This document shows positions 4,775 through 5,286 of a stretch of DNA of 5,286 nt, one piece after another. Location: contig CAKVJE010000099.1 in the NCBI GenBank assembly GCA_934754735.1, forward strand, positions 1 to 5,286, in the 5' to 3' direction. Under the pieces are notes generated by a model. That model was not told where the DNA came from. It did no database searches and saw only the letters and a list, made by a program, of their open reading frames with translations. Made by a program: the position numbers and the translations under genes. The DNA comes from an uncultured Candidatus Melainabacteria bacterium (GTDB taxonomy: Bacteria > Cyanobacteriota > Vampirovibrionia > Gastranaerophilales > Gastranaerophilaceae). Position 1 is the stretch's first letter; every line of letters starts with the position of its first letter.

Positions 4775-5284
4775 ATGATTATGGACAAAAAAGAGTTAAG
4801 GAAATGGGCAAAAGCACAAGGCAAACTTCGTAAAGCTTGCAGTCAAAATGTTATAAAAGAATTGCGCGCAAGTGAAATTTATAAGCAGGCACATAATATT
4901 TTAATTTTTTATCCGCTTGAGGGTGAAGTCGATTTACTTGAGCTTTTGGACGATAAAGATAAAAATTTTTATTTACCACGAATAGAAGGCAAAAAATTGC
5001 TTTGTTGTCCATTTGAAAAAGGTGATGAACTTTGTTTTTCTTGCTTTAAAACTCAAGAACCTGTTTCAGACGAAGTAGAAAAAAATCAAATTGATTTAGC
5101 TATTATTCCAGCTTTGTGTTGTGATAAAAATAATTATCGTCTAGGTTATGGTGGTGGATTTTATGATAGATTTTTGGTTGGTTTTAGCGGTAAAAAGGTT
5201 GTTTGTTTGCCAAAAGAACTTATTGTAGAAACGATTTATCCGGATGAGTTTGATGTGCCGGTAGATTTTGTTTTTTGTGTATAG
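4775..5284 (+). CDS. 5-formyltetrahydrofolate cyclo-ligase
   Basis: This enzyme (also called methenyltetrahydrofolate synthetase; YgfA/MTHFS family) uses ATP to convert 5-formyl-THF to 5,10-methenyl-THF, returning the stable folate to the one-carbon pool. The 169 residues are slightly shorter than the usual 180-200 but contain the family landmarks in order: an N-terminal basic helix (KKELRKWAKAQ from residue 5), FYPLEGEVDLLELL at 45-58 for folate binding, FYLPRIEGKKLLCCPF at 65-80, and the signature RLGYGGGFYDRFL at 122-134 (ATP/phosphate site), followed by the usual C-terminal FDVPVDFVF. The start may be ATG 4775 or, two codons on, ATG 4781; neither has a ribosome binding site. A -10-like TAATAT (4769-4774) after the terminator would give a leaderless transcript starting near 4781, favouring the second ATG. 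Unlinked in function to the preceding gene. Confidence 0.9.
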   Translation: MIMDKKELRKWAKAQGKLRKACSQNVIKELRASEIYKQAHNILIFYPLEGEVDLLELLDDKDKNFYLPRIEGKKLLCCPFEKGDELCFSCFKTQEPVSDEVEKNQIDLAIIPALCCDKNNYRLGYGGGFYDRFLVGFSGKKVVCLPKELIVETIYPDEFDVPVDFVFCV

Positions 5285-5286
5285 TT

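Overview
The window is AT-rich bacterial DNA. It opens with the 3' tail of a 5S rRNA gene, i.e. the end of an rRNA operon, followed by five confident or likely protein genes plus one small one, all on the + strand. The 5S tail reads like the 5S of Cyanobacteria and their relatives. Together with the AT-rich coding sequence, a fermentative pyruvate formate-lyase activating enzyme, and direct repeats matching the cyanobacterial HLR1 (RpaB) box, this suggests a non-photosynthetic cyanobacterial relative (Vampirovibrionia/Melainabacteria, for example a gut Gastranaerophilales). That placement is inference, not proof.

Layout. 1-69: 5S rRNA tail, then a strong terminator (81-122). 123-402: a gene-free stretch holding a REP-like hairpin with an adjoining GTAG on the minus strand (134-156), a three-unit TTACA/TAACA array with exact 10-bp period (213-240), a possible promoter and a ribosome binding site. 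403-1122: a protein of unknown function with four degenerate internal repeats. 1123-1278: two terminators and an AT-rich promoter. 1279-2727: a two-gene unit, a 74-residue protein of unknown function followed 3 nt later by a UmuC-type translesion DNA polymerase. 2793-3545: pflA with its own promoter and ribosome binding site. 3546-3671: a promoter preceded by a perfect match to the HLR1 consensus. 3672-4688: a soluble, helix-rich, coiled-coil protein of unknown function. 4689-4774: a cluster of TTACA repeats and a terminator. 4775-5284: 5-formyltetrahydrofolate cyclo-ligase.

How the parts relate. The recognisable enzymes cover DNA damage tolerance (umuC), anaerobic pyruvate cleavage (pflA) and folate one-carbon metabolism (cyclo-ligase). 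They look like separate transcription units, not one pathway. The most interesting signal is regulatory. The two larger proteins of unknown function, at 403 and 3672, each have HLR1-like direct repeats upstream, and the copy before 3672 fits the consensus at every specified position. No such pair lies before the umuC unit or pflA. A related cluster lies between the 3672 gene and the cyclo-ligase. This suggests a shared OmpR-family (RpaB-like) response regulator controlling the two unknown genes.
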